Translations under genes and position numbers: made by a program
Assembly (NCBI GenBank): GCA_026397915.1
Contig: JAPLTX010000022.1
Location: 118,215-182,214, forward strand
Length of the DNA: 64,000 bases
Reading direction: 5' to 3'
Origin: Verrucomicrobiota bacterium
GTDB taxonomy: Bacteria; Verrucomicrobiota; Verrucomicrobiia; CAIQCK01
Notes under the pieces: generated by a model
What the model was told of the DNA's origin: nothing
Seen by the model: only the letters and a program-made list of their open reading frames with translations
Databases searched by the model: none
Shown here: positions 9,105 through 17,062 of the stretch, one piece after another
Position numbering within the stretch: position 1 is the stretch's first letter
Layout of the letters: each line of letters begins with the position of its first letter

Positions 9105-11330
9105 ATGACACGCACACTATTGATTGCCCTCCTCTTTATCGTTGCGATGCCGGGACGCCACGTTTGTGGCCAAACCGCCGGCAAAATCAAACCGCTTGTA
9201 TATGAGGTGGAGAACTACACCGAACCGAAGGACGCTTGGCAGACCAACAGGAACTCCGCCACAAAGTGGAACCTTTGGAGCACCGACAAGGACGCGGCGA
9301 AGAAATGGTCCGGCGGCACCGTGCTGCAATCACCAGTGGTAAAGCAGGATCGTGCTACGCCGGAGGACGGTGCGCCGCCGCTGCACACGCACATCACGGG
9401 CATTCCGCGCGGGCGCTATGAAGTTCAGATCGCGATGGGCCGCACGCTGGCCATCTCACGCGACGGCAAGACGTGGGAGAAGATGACGGACGGTTATCTA
9501 GGCGTCGTGGAGGTCAAGGATGGCGCGTTCGACTTGTGGGTGGATGATCGCTACGCGCACGCCGTGTCGCCTGGCGCGGCCTACTACGATTGCATCAAGT
9601 TCATGCCGATCCCGGCGCGGATCGCGAAACGGTCGGTGAAAAGGTTCGCGAAAGTTCGCGTGCGCGAGCCGCTGGATCGTGGGTTGATTGCGCGGCCCGC
9701 GGGTGAAGGGCGCATGTATGTTGGCTGGCGGTTGCTCGCGGCCGATCCGCCGGAGGTGGCGTTCAATGTCTATCGTTCCTGCGACGGCAAGCCTGCCGCG
9801 AAGCTGAACGCGGAGCCTGTCCGCAAGACGACGGATTTCATGGACACCACCGCGCCGGCTGGCACGGCTTGCGAATACACTGTGCGTGCCATCACCCGCG
9901 ATGGCGAGGTGAAGCCGTCGCCCGTCGCGCGTGCGACTGCTTCTGCCGAAGCCCAGCCCTGCGTGGTCATCAAGCTCGATGAAGGCGTGAGGTTTCAGAA
10001 GGTCGGCATCGGCGACCTCGACGGCGACGGGCGGTATGATTTCGTCATCAAGCAGCCGGAGGAGAATATTGACCCGGCTGGCTCGTATTGGAAGCCCAGC
10101 CCGGACACTTACAAGCTCGAAGCTTACTCGCACGATGGCCAGCGGCTCTGGCGCAAAGACCTCGGCTGGTCCATCGAGCGCGGCATCTGGTATTCGCCTT
10201 ACGTCGTGTTCGATTTCGACGGCGACGGCAAGGCCGAGGTTGCGGTGAAAACCGGCGAAGGCGACCCGCGCGGGCCGGACGGCCGCGTTGAGACGGGGCG
10301 CGAGTGGATCTCCATCCTCGACGGTCGCACGGGCAAGGAACGCGCGCGCGCGCCGTGGCCGTCGCGGGAGATTCCCGGCGAGAACTACAACTACAACCTT
10401 TCCAGCCGCAACCAGCTTTGCGTCGCCTACCTCGACGGCAAGACGCCGTGCCTCATCGTCGAGCGCGGCACCTACACGACCATCCGGCTCGACGCGTATC
10501 AGTTCCATCGCGGCGCGCTGAAGAAGCTCTGGTCGTGGGACAGCCGGGAGGAGATCGGCCGCGGCAAATACAACAGCCAGGGCGCGCACACCACGCACGC
10601 CGCCGACGTGGACGGCGACGGGCGTGACGAGGTCGTCATCGGCTCGGCGGTGGTGGACGACAACGGCCACGGTCTCTGGAGCACCGGCTTCGGCCATCCC
10701 GACTACATCTTTGTTGGCGACATTGACCCGCAGCGGCCGGGGTTGGAGATTTTCTACGGCATCGAGCCGCCTCACGCGCAGAACGGCCTCTGTCTCGTGG
10801 ACGCAAAGACGGGCGAACTGATCTGGGGCCTCAACGAACCGACCGGCCACGTCGGCACCGACGGCGTCTGCGCGGACATTGACCCGCGCTATCCGGGCGC
10901 CGAGTGCCACGCCATCGACATTGACGGGCAAAGGAAGTTCCACAAGTCATGGGTCTTCAGCGCGAAGGGCGAACTCATCTCCGACCAGCGGATGGGCAGC
11001 CTCGGGTTGACGGCTTATTGGGACGGTGACCTCTATCGCGAGATCGTGCGCGGCGCGAAGCTTAACAAGTTTGACGGCGCTATCGTGCCGCCGAACATCG
11101 TCGGGCGTGTCGTGGCCATTGCGGACATCTTCGGCGACTGGCGCGAGGAGATCATCACAAGCGCGCCCGGCGAGCTGCGCATCTACTCGACCACCATCCC
11201 CGCGACCGACCGAAGGAAGTGCCTGATGCAGGACCCGATCTACCGGATTGATGTCGCCGAGGCCGCCCAAGGCTACTACGGTGTGCCCACGCTGAGCGTC
11301 CTGCCATCCGCGTGCGCGCCGAAACGCTAA
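9105..11330 (+). CDS. Rhamnogalacturonan lyase, polysaccharide lyase family 11, with N-terminal extension
   Basis: A 741-residue secreted protein. Residues 1-23 are a signal peptide (LLIALLFIVAMPG). Residues about 30-180 form an extra domain not found in short PL11 enzymes (VYEVENYTEPKDAWQTN..., probably carbohydrate binding). From about 185 the PL11 core runs to the end: REPLDRGLIARP, MYVGWRLLAADP, repeated calcium-binding DLDGDGR and DFDGDGKAEVAVK loops of the eight-bladed propeller, GEGDPRG, YNLSSRNQLCVAYLDGKTPCLIVERGTY, DVDGDGRDEVVIGS, and IFGDWREEIITSAPGELRIY. PL11 enzymes cleave rhamnogalacturonan I of pectin by beta-elimination. A GTG at 9099 is also in frame but the ATG at 9105 is the natural start of the signal peptide. 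Confidence 0.92.
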   Translation: MTRTLLIALLFIVAMPGRHVCGQTAGKIKPLVYEVENYTEPKDAWQTNRNSATKWNLWSTDKDAAKKWSGGTVLQSPVVKQDRATPEDGAPPLHTHITGIPRGRYEVQIAMGRTLAISRDGKTWEKMTDGYLGVVEVKDGAFDLWVDDRYAHAVSPGAAYYDCIKFMPIPARIAKRSVKRFAKVRVREPLDRGLIARPAGEGRMYVGWRLLAADPPEVAFNVYRSCDGKPAAKLNAEPVRKTTDFMDTTAPAGTACEYTVRAITRDGEVKPSPVARATASAEAQPCVVIKLDEGVRFQKVGIGDLDGDGRYDFVIKQPEENIDPAGSYWKPSPDTYKLEAYSHDGQRLWRKDLGWSIERGIWYSPYVVFDFDGDGKAEVAVKTGEGDPRGPDGRVETGREWISILDGRTGKERARAPWPSREIPGENYNYNLSSRNQLCVAYLDGKTPCLIVERGTYTTIRLDAYQFHRGALKKLWSWDSREEIGRGKYNSQGAHTTHAADVDGDGRDEVVIGSAVVDDNGHGLWSTGFGHPDYIFVGDIDPQRPGLEIFYGIEPPHAQNGLCLVDAKTGELIWGLNEPTGHVGTDGVCADIDPRYPGAECHAIDIDGQRKFHKSWVFSAKGELISDQRMGSLGLTAYWDGDLYREIVRGAKLNKFDGAIVPPNIVGRVVAIADIFGDWREEIITSAPGELRIYSTTIPATDRRKCLMQDPIYRIDVAEAAQGYYGVPTLSVLPSACAPKR

Positions 11331-11353
11331 GCCGCGATCATGCAATACGAACA

Positions 11354-11516
11354 CCCCCTCACCCCAACCCTCTCCCCCGCACCGGGGGAGAGGGAGAGGA
11401 ACCGTGCGCAGCGGCGCGACTCACTGAATGGAGATCGCTTTGAAAGCCGTTGGAGTGGATTCCCTCTCCCCATCCGATGGGGAGAGGGCCAGGGTGAGGG
11501 GCCGCGGCAACTGAAT
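11354..11516. repeat. Palindromic intergenic element, copy 1 (two hairpins, inverted ends)
   Basis: The element starts with CCCCCTCACCCCAACCC and ends with CCAGGGTGAGGGG, so its ends are imperfect inverted repeats. Each end holds a strong stem: arms 11368-11378 and 11384-11394 (11 bp perfect) and arms 11462-11474 and 11476-11488 (13 bp). A unique spacer lies between. A second copy lies near 62349-62498 and shares both the hairpins and the trailing GCAACTG. It sits between the two PL11 genes. It could act as a terminator or mRNA-stabilising structure, or be a non-autonomous mobile (MITE/REP-like) sequence. Confidence 0.8.
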
Positions 11517-11536
11517 AGTCACGACTAAGAACCAAC

Positions 11537-13282
11537 ATGAACTCATCACTGATCCGAACCTTCCTCTTCTCCATCGCCATCGTCTCCATCGGTGTTGCCG
11601 CCGACAAGCCGAAGGTGCAGGGCTTCGCCAAGGAGCGCGTGCGCGAGAAGCTCGACCGCGGCGTCGTGGCGATGCCGATGGCGGGCAACAAGATCCATGT
11701 CGGCTGGCGGTTGCTCGACAGCGATCCGAAAGGCGTGGCGTTCAACCTCTACCGCCGCAGCGGCGGCGGCGAGCCGGTGAAGCTCAACCGCGAGCCGATC
11801 TCGAAGACGACTGACTTCACCGACGAACAGCCGCCGGCGGGCGAGCAGCAGTATTTCGTGCGCGCGGTTTGCGGCGGCAAGGAAGGCAAGAATTCGCCGG
11901 GCGTCACCGTCACGCCGAGCGCCGAGGGGCGGCCTTACATCAGCATCAAGCTCGACGGCGACCACACCTTCCAGAAGGCCGGCATCGCCGACCTCGACGG
12001 CGATGGGAAACTCGACTTTGTCCTCAAGCAGCCGCTCGCGAACGTGGACCCTTACATCAAGTATTGGAAGCGCAGCCCCGGCACGTTCAAGCTGGAGGCC
12101 TATCGCCACGACGGGAAGTTCCTCTGGCGGCACGACCTCGGCTGGTCCATCGAGCAGGGCATGTGGTATTCGCCCTACCTCGTCTATGACTTCGACGGCG
12201 ACGGCAAGGCCGAGGTGGCCGTGAAGATCGGCGAGGGCGACCCGCGCGACGCCGATGGCCGCGTCCAGAGCGGGCCGGAGTGGCTCGCCATCCTCGACGG
12301 CCAGACCGGCAAGGAGCGCGCCCGCGTGCCGTGGCCGTCGCGCGACCGCTTCCCCGACTACAACTACTATTGCCGCAACCAGCTCGGCGTTGCCTACCTC
12401 GACGGCAAGACCCCGTGCATCCTCGTCGAGCGCGGCACCTACAACGTCATCAAGCTTGCCGCCTTCGAGTTCCACGGCGGCAAACTCCGCCAGCTCTGGA
12501 CGTGGGAGGAGAACGAGGAGACCGGCAAGTATCGCGGCCAGGGCGCGCACTGCCTGCGCGCCGCCGACGTGGACGGCGACGGCCGCGACGAGGTCATCAT
12601 CGGCTCGGCGGTCATTGACGACAACGGCGTCGGCCTCTGGACCACCGGCCTCGGCCATCCCGACCACCTCACCGTCGGCCAGCTCGACCCGTCGCTGCCG
12701 GGGTTGCAGATCGAATACGGCATCGAGACCGGCCGCCAGTCTAATACCGTCTGCATGGTCGAGGCAAAGACCGGCAAAATCCTCTGGGGCCTGAACGAGA
12801 AGACGACCCACGTCCACTCCTCCGGCCTCTGCGCCGACATTGACGCGGCCCATCCCGGCGTCGAGTGCTACGCCGGCGAGCGCGACTTCAAGGACAAGCG
12901 CTGGCTCTTCAGCGCCAAGGGCGAACTGCTCTCCACCAAGGACATGGGCGGCCTCGCGCCGCGCGCCGCCTACTGGGACGCCAGCCTCCAGCGCGCTTTG
13001 CTCATCAAGGGCCGCCTGTCGAAGTTTGGCGGCGGGGAACTCTCACCGAAAATCGAAGGCGACGTCATCGCCGTTGCCGACATCCTCGGCGATTGGCGCG
13101 AGGAAATCATCACCAGCCTCCCCGGCGAACTGCGCATCTACTCAACGACCCTTCCCGCCGCCGACCGCCGCCCCTGCCTGATGCAGGATCCGATCTACCG
13201 TCTGGATGTCGTGGGCGGGGCGCAAGGCTACTACCAAGTCCCCGGCATCAGCCGCCTGCCCTCAGCCAACCCGCAGAGGTGA
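11537..13282 (+). CDS. Rhamnogalacturonan lyase, polysaccharide lyase family 11 (short form)
   Basis: A 581-residue secreted PL11 enzyme with a 20-residue signal peptide (IRTFLFSIAIVSIGVAA). It lacks the N-terminal extension of the upstream paralogue and starts almost directly with the core: REKLDRGVVAMPM, IHVGWRLLDSDPKGVAFNLYR, ADLDGDGKLDFVLKQP, DFDGDGKAEVAVKIGEGDPRD, YYCRNQLGVAYLDGKTPCILVERGTYN, DVDGDGRDEVIIGS and GDWREEIITSLPGELRIYS. Length is close to characterised enzymes of about 600 residues. Two PL11 paralogues in tandem commonly act as endo and exo (or different chain-length) rhamnogalacturonan lyases; which is which cannot be told here. It lies 206 bp after the first copy, with a palindromic element between them. 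Confidence 0.92.
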   Translation: MNSSLIRTFLFSIAIVSIGVAADKPKVQGFAKERVREKLDRGVVAMPMAGNKIHVGWRLLDSDPKGVAFNLYRRSGGGEPVKLNREPISKTTDFTDEQPPAGEQQYFVRAVCGGKEGKNSPGVTVTPSAEGRPYISIKLDGDHTFQKAGIADLDGDGKLDFVLKQPLANVDPYIKYWKRSPGTFKLEAYRHDGKFLWRHDLGWSIEQGMWYSPYLVYDFDGDGKAEVAVKIGEGDPRDADGRVQSGPEWLAILDGQTGKERARVPWPSRDRFPDYNYYCRNQLGVAYLDGKTPCILVERGTYNVIKLAAFEFHGGKLRQLWTWEENEETGKYRGQGAHCLRAADVDGDGRDEVIIGSAVIDDNGVGLWTTGLGHPDHLTVGQLDPSLPGLQIEYGIETGRQSNTVCMVEAKTGKILWGLNEKTTHVHSSGLCADIDAAHPGVECYAGERDFKDKRWLFSAKGELLSTKDMGGLAPRAAYWDASLQRALLIKGRLSKFGGGELSPKIEGDVIAVADILGDWREEIITSLPGELRIYSTTLPAADRRPCLMQDPIYRLDVVGGAQGYYQVPGISRLPSANPQR

Positions 13283-13424
13283 TGGAGTATTGTCGGGTTT
13301 TTAGCTGTCTAAAAAGAACCACTGAACCGCTCCGACGAGTCCCAAAGCCGCCAAAACAGGCCTTGGAACGTCAAGAACACCGGTTTTTGGCAAAAAAGGG
13401 CTTTTTGGAGGCTTGGAAGCAACT

Positions 13425-13886
13425 GCTTCCGTGACAGAAGCAGTAGCTTCCGCGACGGAAGCGGTAGCTTTCATGACAGAAGCAGTTGCTTTTGGGGTGG
13501 AAGCAGTTGCCTCCATGACGGAAGCAGGAGCGTCCATGATGGACTCGGTTGCTTCCGTGGCGGAGGCAGTTGCTTCTGTGACGGAGACGACTGCCTCCAA
13601 GCTGGACGCAGTTGCTTCCATGATAGAAGCAGTTGCCTCCGTAACGGAGGCGGGAGCTTCCACGGTGGACCCGGTTGCTTCCATGACGGAAGCGGTTGCT
13701 TGCGCGGCGGAGGCAGGAGCTTCCGCGTCGAAGCTGGCTGCCTTTGGATCCGGCACGGTCGCCTCCGAGCCGTCAGCGGTCACGTCTGCGCCGGACAAGC
13801 CTTTGTCCGCGATGGAAAAGGTCGCGTCCGGGCCGGACAAAACCTTGGGCGTTTCGGGGAGAGTTCCTCCCGTCGTGGAGAAGGTA
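13425..13886. repeat. 21-bp tandem repeat array (GCTTCC...GGAAGC minisatellite)
   Basis: Consensus unit about GCTTCCATGACGGAAGCAGTT, itself containing a GCTTCC/GGAAGC inverted repeat. About 15 clear units run without a gap from 13425 to 13739, and the 21-bp phase stays visible in decayed units to about 13886. Because 21 is a multiple of three and the unit lacks stops, both strands carry long open frames with heptad repeats (ASVTEAV-like). Those frames begin only at TTG codons with no Shine-Dalgarno. I therefore treat the array as non-coding. Its alternating GC-rich palindromes could form a long cruciform or multi-stem RNA. Confidence 0.85.
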
Positions 13887-14195
13887 GCCGGACCGGCGGC
13901 GCAGGGAGGTGTGTGCGGGGAGCTGCTTGCGCCCTCAGCGGATCAATCGAAGCTGATGCGGTGAACAAAGCCGGCCATTTGTTCGGTGCCCATGCCGAGC
14001 CGCAGAGCAGGCAAACAGGCAAGGAAACCAACATCAATCTTCGCGGAAAGCGGCGGCGGGCGGAGGGGACGTGGGAGGGAGGAAGTTTTTCCTCAGTCCT
14101 CAGTTCGCGTTTCGGAGTGCCGCCCTTTTCCTCAACAGACTTTCTCATCATCTGGTCGTTAGGATACCTATTTACTTTCCCTTTTCAGCACCGGA
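13887..14195. other. Intergenic region with no recognised feature
   Basis: This is the 309 bp between the decayed end of the tandem array and the stop of the lipoprotein gene. Its second half becomes clearly more AT-rich (CTATTTACTTTCCC region), like the lipoprotein gene it borders. No gene, terminator with a T-tract, or repeat was recognised. Confidence 0.4.
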
Positions 14196-14630
14196 TTATT
14201 TTGGCGCGAGCCAAGGGTGCCTTGCCATTATGAAACAGTTTGGTGGAGGATCACATAGTTTAAGATCTGATTTCCGAAGATAGCAGGCCAGTGGCCCGTC
14301 TATGTTGATCACGTTGTCTGGTCCTTCTCTGACCTGAGTCGCCCCATTACCGCGCGGATGGTATGACACGCACCAATACTGTCCCTCATCCACAACAATA
14401 ATGTTCTCGAGGACTTCATAGGGTTTTCCCGCTTCAAAGAATTGGCGGTTGGCCTGATGAACAATTTCGTCCGCCATTTTGCGATCAATATCAGAGCGAC
14501 ATAGAAGAAACACTGCTGGCACGACTGGAGGCCTATTCTTGGCTAGGTATGGATCTTTCGTGTGAACATCGCAGCCCGATAGGCACAGAGCCATCAGGAG
14601 GAGCAAAGGGTGTAGTGGCCATCTATTCAT
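14196..14630 (-). CDS. Small lipoprotein of unknown function
   Basis: A 144-residue protein with a type II signal peptide: hydrophobic LLLLMALCLSGC with lipobox LSGC and lipidated Cys20, so it should be anchored in a membrane facing the periplasm. The mature part contains DRKMADEIVHQANRQFFEAGK followed by a strand-rich half with QYWCVSYHPRG and PDNVINIDGPLACYLRKSDL. This helix-then-sheet layout recalls NTF2-fold immunity-like proteins, but I cannot assign a family. It is orphan: no operon partner, next to a tandem array and in DNA less GC-rich than its neighbours. Those points suggest acquisition. Confidence 0.65.
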   Translation of the reverse strand: MNRWPLHPLLLLMALCLSGCDVHTKDPYLAKNRPPVVPAVFLLCRSDIDRKMADEIVHQANRQFFEAGKPYEVLENIIVVDEGQYWCVSYHPRGNGATQVREGPDNVINIDGPLACYLRKSDLKLCDPPPNCFIMARHPWLAPK

Positions 14631-14772
14631 GATGAGTTCTTTCGTTAGAAACCGGGTGACGCTTTGTAGCCATGATTTTATCGAGGCTCTCCTTTCTCTT
14701 GCAGCGACTATACAGCTTCAGTCGTGCTCTAGCACCCGCAAACGCTCATCATCGGCTTCCGACCGTCGGCTT

Positions 14773-16299
14773 TCAGCGAGCCGGAGCGTTGGCTTTCTGG
14801 ACGGCGAAGAGGCGGTTCATGGTGGCGACGTAGAGGACGCCGTTGGCGGCGACGGGGGAGGCGCTCATCGGGCTGCCCATGTCTATGGTGGCGAGGAGCT
14901 TCTTCTCGCGGGTGGCGGCCAGGATCACGAACTCGCCGCGGCGGGTGCCGATGTAGAGTTTGCCGTCGGCCACCAGCGGGGAGGCCCAGATGTCGCTCTT
15001 GGTTTCGTGGGTCCAGCAGGCGCGGCCGGTGGCGGCGTCCACGCAGTGGATGGTCTTGCCGCAGTCGGCGATGAAGACGAGGCCGTCGTGCACGGCCGGG
15101 GTGGAGGAGGTGTGGTTGCGCAGCGGGTAGGACCAGAGCGCGCCGCTGCGGGTGATGTCGCCGGTCTTGGTGGCATCAATGCACTTGAGCCACGCCTGTC
15201 GCTTGCCCCAAAACATGTCGCCGCCGCCGGCGACGAAGAGGCGGCCGTCATGGAAGACGGGCATGCCATAGACGTTGACGGGGCTTTGCTCGCGGTTGCG
15301 GAGGTAGTCGTGGATGTTTTCCTTGGGCGCGGACGGGTCGCAGTCGAACCACCAGACTTTCTTGAGCTTCGCTACGTCAGCGCCGGCGTTCGTCAGGGTC
15401 TCGAAGGCGTAAACGACGCCGTTGCCGCCGGCGAAGAAGACGAGGGGGCGGCCGTTGACCTCGCCGAGCGCGGGCGACGACCACGTGCAGTGGAAGATGT
15501 TCGGCCCGATGTGTTCGTCGTCGCGCGCCACGAGCAGGCCGGTGGGTTTGTCTATAACGATGAGGCTCGGCGCGTCGGGGGAGGCGATGCCTTTGTGGGT
15601 GTCGTCCACGCCGTTGGAGGTGTTGACGTAGAGGAAGCGTTCGTGTTGCAGGATGGAGGCGTGGGCGGAGTCGTGCTGGCGCACGCCGCAGTCCTGGACC
15701 ATGTCGAACAGCCAGAGGATGTCGGCGTCGGTCGCGCCCGGTTCCAGCGGCGGCTGGCTGGGCGGAACCATGTGCCGGCCTTCGTCGCGGAACGGGCCGT
15801 CGTTGCCGTTGGTCATGCCGTTGAGGTCGAGGCACATGACCTCGCCGCGGTTGCTGACGATGTAAACGTGGTCGCCCTCGACGGTGGCGGTGGAGCAGGT
15901 GCCGGCTTTGGGCCAGTCCCAGTAAACGCTCGTGGTGATCTTCGGGGCTGCGAGCTGCCAGCAGAACTTCCCGTCCTTTTCGTCGAAGCACATGAGCACG
16001 CCGCGGTCGCCGAGGTTGCGCGGGTCGCGCGGGTCTTCGTTGTTGGTGCCGATGAGGACTTTGCCGCGCGCGACGACGGGCGTGGAGTGCGTGGAGGTGC
16101 CGAGCGCGACGGACCACTTGATGTTCTGGCCGGTCTTGGGGTCGAAGTTGTCCGGGAGATTCTTTTCCTCGGAGACCATGTTGCGGGAGAATCGCTCGCC
16201 CCATTGCGGCTGGTCGGCGGCGTGAGCGATGGCGATGATGGACGCGCAGAGCGCCGCGTAAACGGCCAGCCTATTCCAGCGATTGGTTTGCTTCGTCAT
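14773..16299 (-). CDS. Exported PQQ-like beta-propeller repeat protein
   Basis: A 508-residue protein with a signal peptide (LAVYAALCASIIAIAHAA). The rest consists of eight or so beta-propeller blades with PQQ-enzyme repeat signatures: NIKWSVALGTSTHSTPVV, LMCFDEKDGKFCWQL, STATVEGDHVYIVSNRGEVMCLDL, SSTPAVHDGLVFIADCGKTIHCVDAATGRACW, ASPLVADGKLYIGTRRGEF and SASPVAANGVLYVATMNRLFAV. The PQQ-coordinating residues of true quinoprotein dehydrogenases are not evident, so it may be a scaffold like BamB or an exported protein of unknown role. Such proteins are numerous in Verrucomicrobia and Planctomycetes. The start follows a weak AAAGACCC region. It is 39 bp from the acyltransferase gene downstream of whose stop it begins. 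Confidence 0.85.
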   Translation of the reverse strand: MTKQTNRWNRLAVYAALCASIIAIAHAADQPQWGERFSRNMVSEEKNLPDNFDPKTGQNIKWSVALGTSTHSTPVVARGKVLIGTNNEDPRDPRNLGDRGVLMCFDEKDGKFCWQLAAPKITTSVYWDWPKAGTCSTATVEGDHVYIVSNRGEVMCLDLNGMTNGNDGPFRDEGRHMVPPSQPPLEPGATDADILWLFDMVQDCGVRQHDSAHASILQHERFLYVNTSNGVDDTHKGIASPDAPSLIVIDKPTGLLVARDDEHIGPNIFHCTWSSPALGEVNGRPLVFFAGGNGVVYAFETLTNAGADVAKLKKVWWFDCDPSAPKENIHDYLRNREQSPVNVYGMPVFHDGRLFVAGGGDMFWGKRQAWLKCIDATKTGDITRSGALWSYPLRNHTSSTPAVHDGLVFIADCGKTIHCVDAATGRACWTHETKSDIWASPLVADGKLYIGTRRGEFVILAATREKKLLATIDMGSPMSASPVAANGVLYVATMNRLFAVQKANAPAR

Positions 16300-16338
16300 C
16301 GCTTTGGGTCTTTCAGTTTTCGCCGCAACGGCGGCGCG

Positions 16339-16959
16339 TCAGGCCGACTCGCCTGAGAGTTCGATCATCGCCCGCTGAACTTCGAGGCGGCATTTCTCCA
16401 CGGTGGCGTCGTCGGCGTCGCGCGGGATGATGATGGGTTTGCCAACGTGCGCTGTGCAGCGGGCGAAGGGCAGGGGAATGATAGTGCGGTCCCAGCTTTT
16501 GAGGCGCTTGCACGGCTCGACGATGATGCCCACGGGCAGGATCGGCAGGCCGGTCACCGTCGCGAGCTTTATCACGCCGGACTGGGCAACGTAACGCGGG
16601 CCGCGCGGGCCGTCGGGCGTGATGGTCGCGTTGCTGCCTTCCATGGCCAGCCGCGTGAGTTCCAAGAACCCTTGGTGCGCGCGCCGGCTGGTGGAGCCGC
16701 GCACAGCGGTGAAACCGAACAATTGCACGACGCCGGCGGCGTAGTCGCCGTCGCGGCTGGCACTGGCCAATGCCGCGATCGGCTTGCGACCGACGAAGTG
16801 CAAATAGAGGCCCGGCATCAGCAGTATCCGATTGTGCCAGCAAGCGAAGATATAGTTCCGCTTCAGACCGGGCGCGATCAACCCGCTCTCGTCAATCAGC
16901 CGGTAGCGCAGCGTGAAGCCAATCACGCGCAGGATGATGTAAAGAAGCCAGTTAACCAT
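16339..16959 (-). CDS. DUF374-type lysophospholipid acyltransferase-like membrane protein
   Basis: A 206-residue protein of the DUF374 branch of the LPLAT acyltransferase superfamily. An N-terminal hydrophobic helix (NWLLYIILRVIGFTL) is followed by the block FACWHNRILLMPG with His42 in the HX4D-equivalent region, ASRDGDYAAGVVQLFGF at 68-84, VRGSTSRRA at 86-94 and TPDGPRGP at 114-121, all diagnostic for DUF374. Members are thought to transfer acyl groups to lipid or lipid A-type acceptors, and the exact acceptor is unknown. The start at 16959 begins the membrane helix. A longer frame to 17202 reads into low-quality Arg-rich sequence and was discarded. Confidence 0.85.
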   Translation of the reverse strand: MVNWLLYIILRVIGFTLRYRLIDESGLIAPGLKRNYIFACWHNRILLMPGLYLHFVGRKPIAALASASRDGDYAAGVVQLFGFTAVRGSTSRRAHQGFLELTRLAMEGSNATITPDGPRGPRYVAQSGVIKLATVTGLPILPVGIIVEPCKRLKSWDRTIIPLPFARCTAHVGKPIIIPRDADDATVEKCRLEVQRAMIELSGESA

Positions 16960-17062
16960 GTGCCAGAAAAGGCTAGACGTTGTGCGCGGACTGTTAAAGC
17001 AGAAATGCAGAACGGGCAGGGGAGCGTTGAGAAACCCATGGGTTCCATTATGTATGACATTA

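Noticed and set aside
13301..13840. 179-codon minus-strand frame through the 21-bp array
   Set aside because: TTG start, low-complexity heptads and no ribosome-binding site; kept only as a low-interest finding for its LPKTG-like end.
13413..13964. 183-codon plus-strand frame through the 21-bp array
   Set aside because: Its open state follows from a stop-free 21-bp unit; it starts at TTG without a Shine-Dalgarno and the opposite strand is equally open.
17033..17044. 12-bp palindrome AACCCATGGGTT between the DUF374 and DUF1189 genes
   Set aside because: A single short palindrome with no second copy or promoter context; not enough for an operator call.
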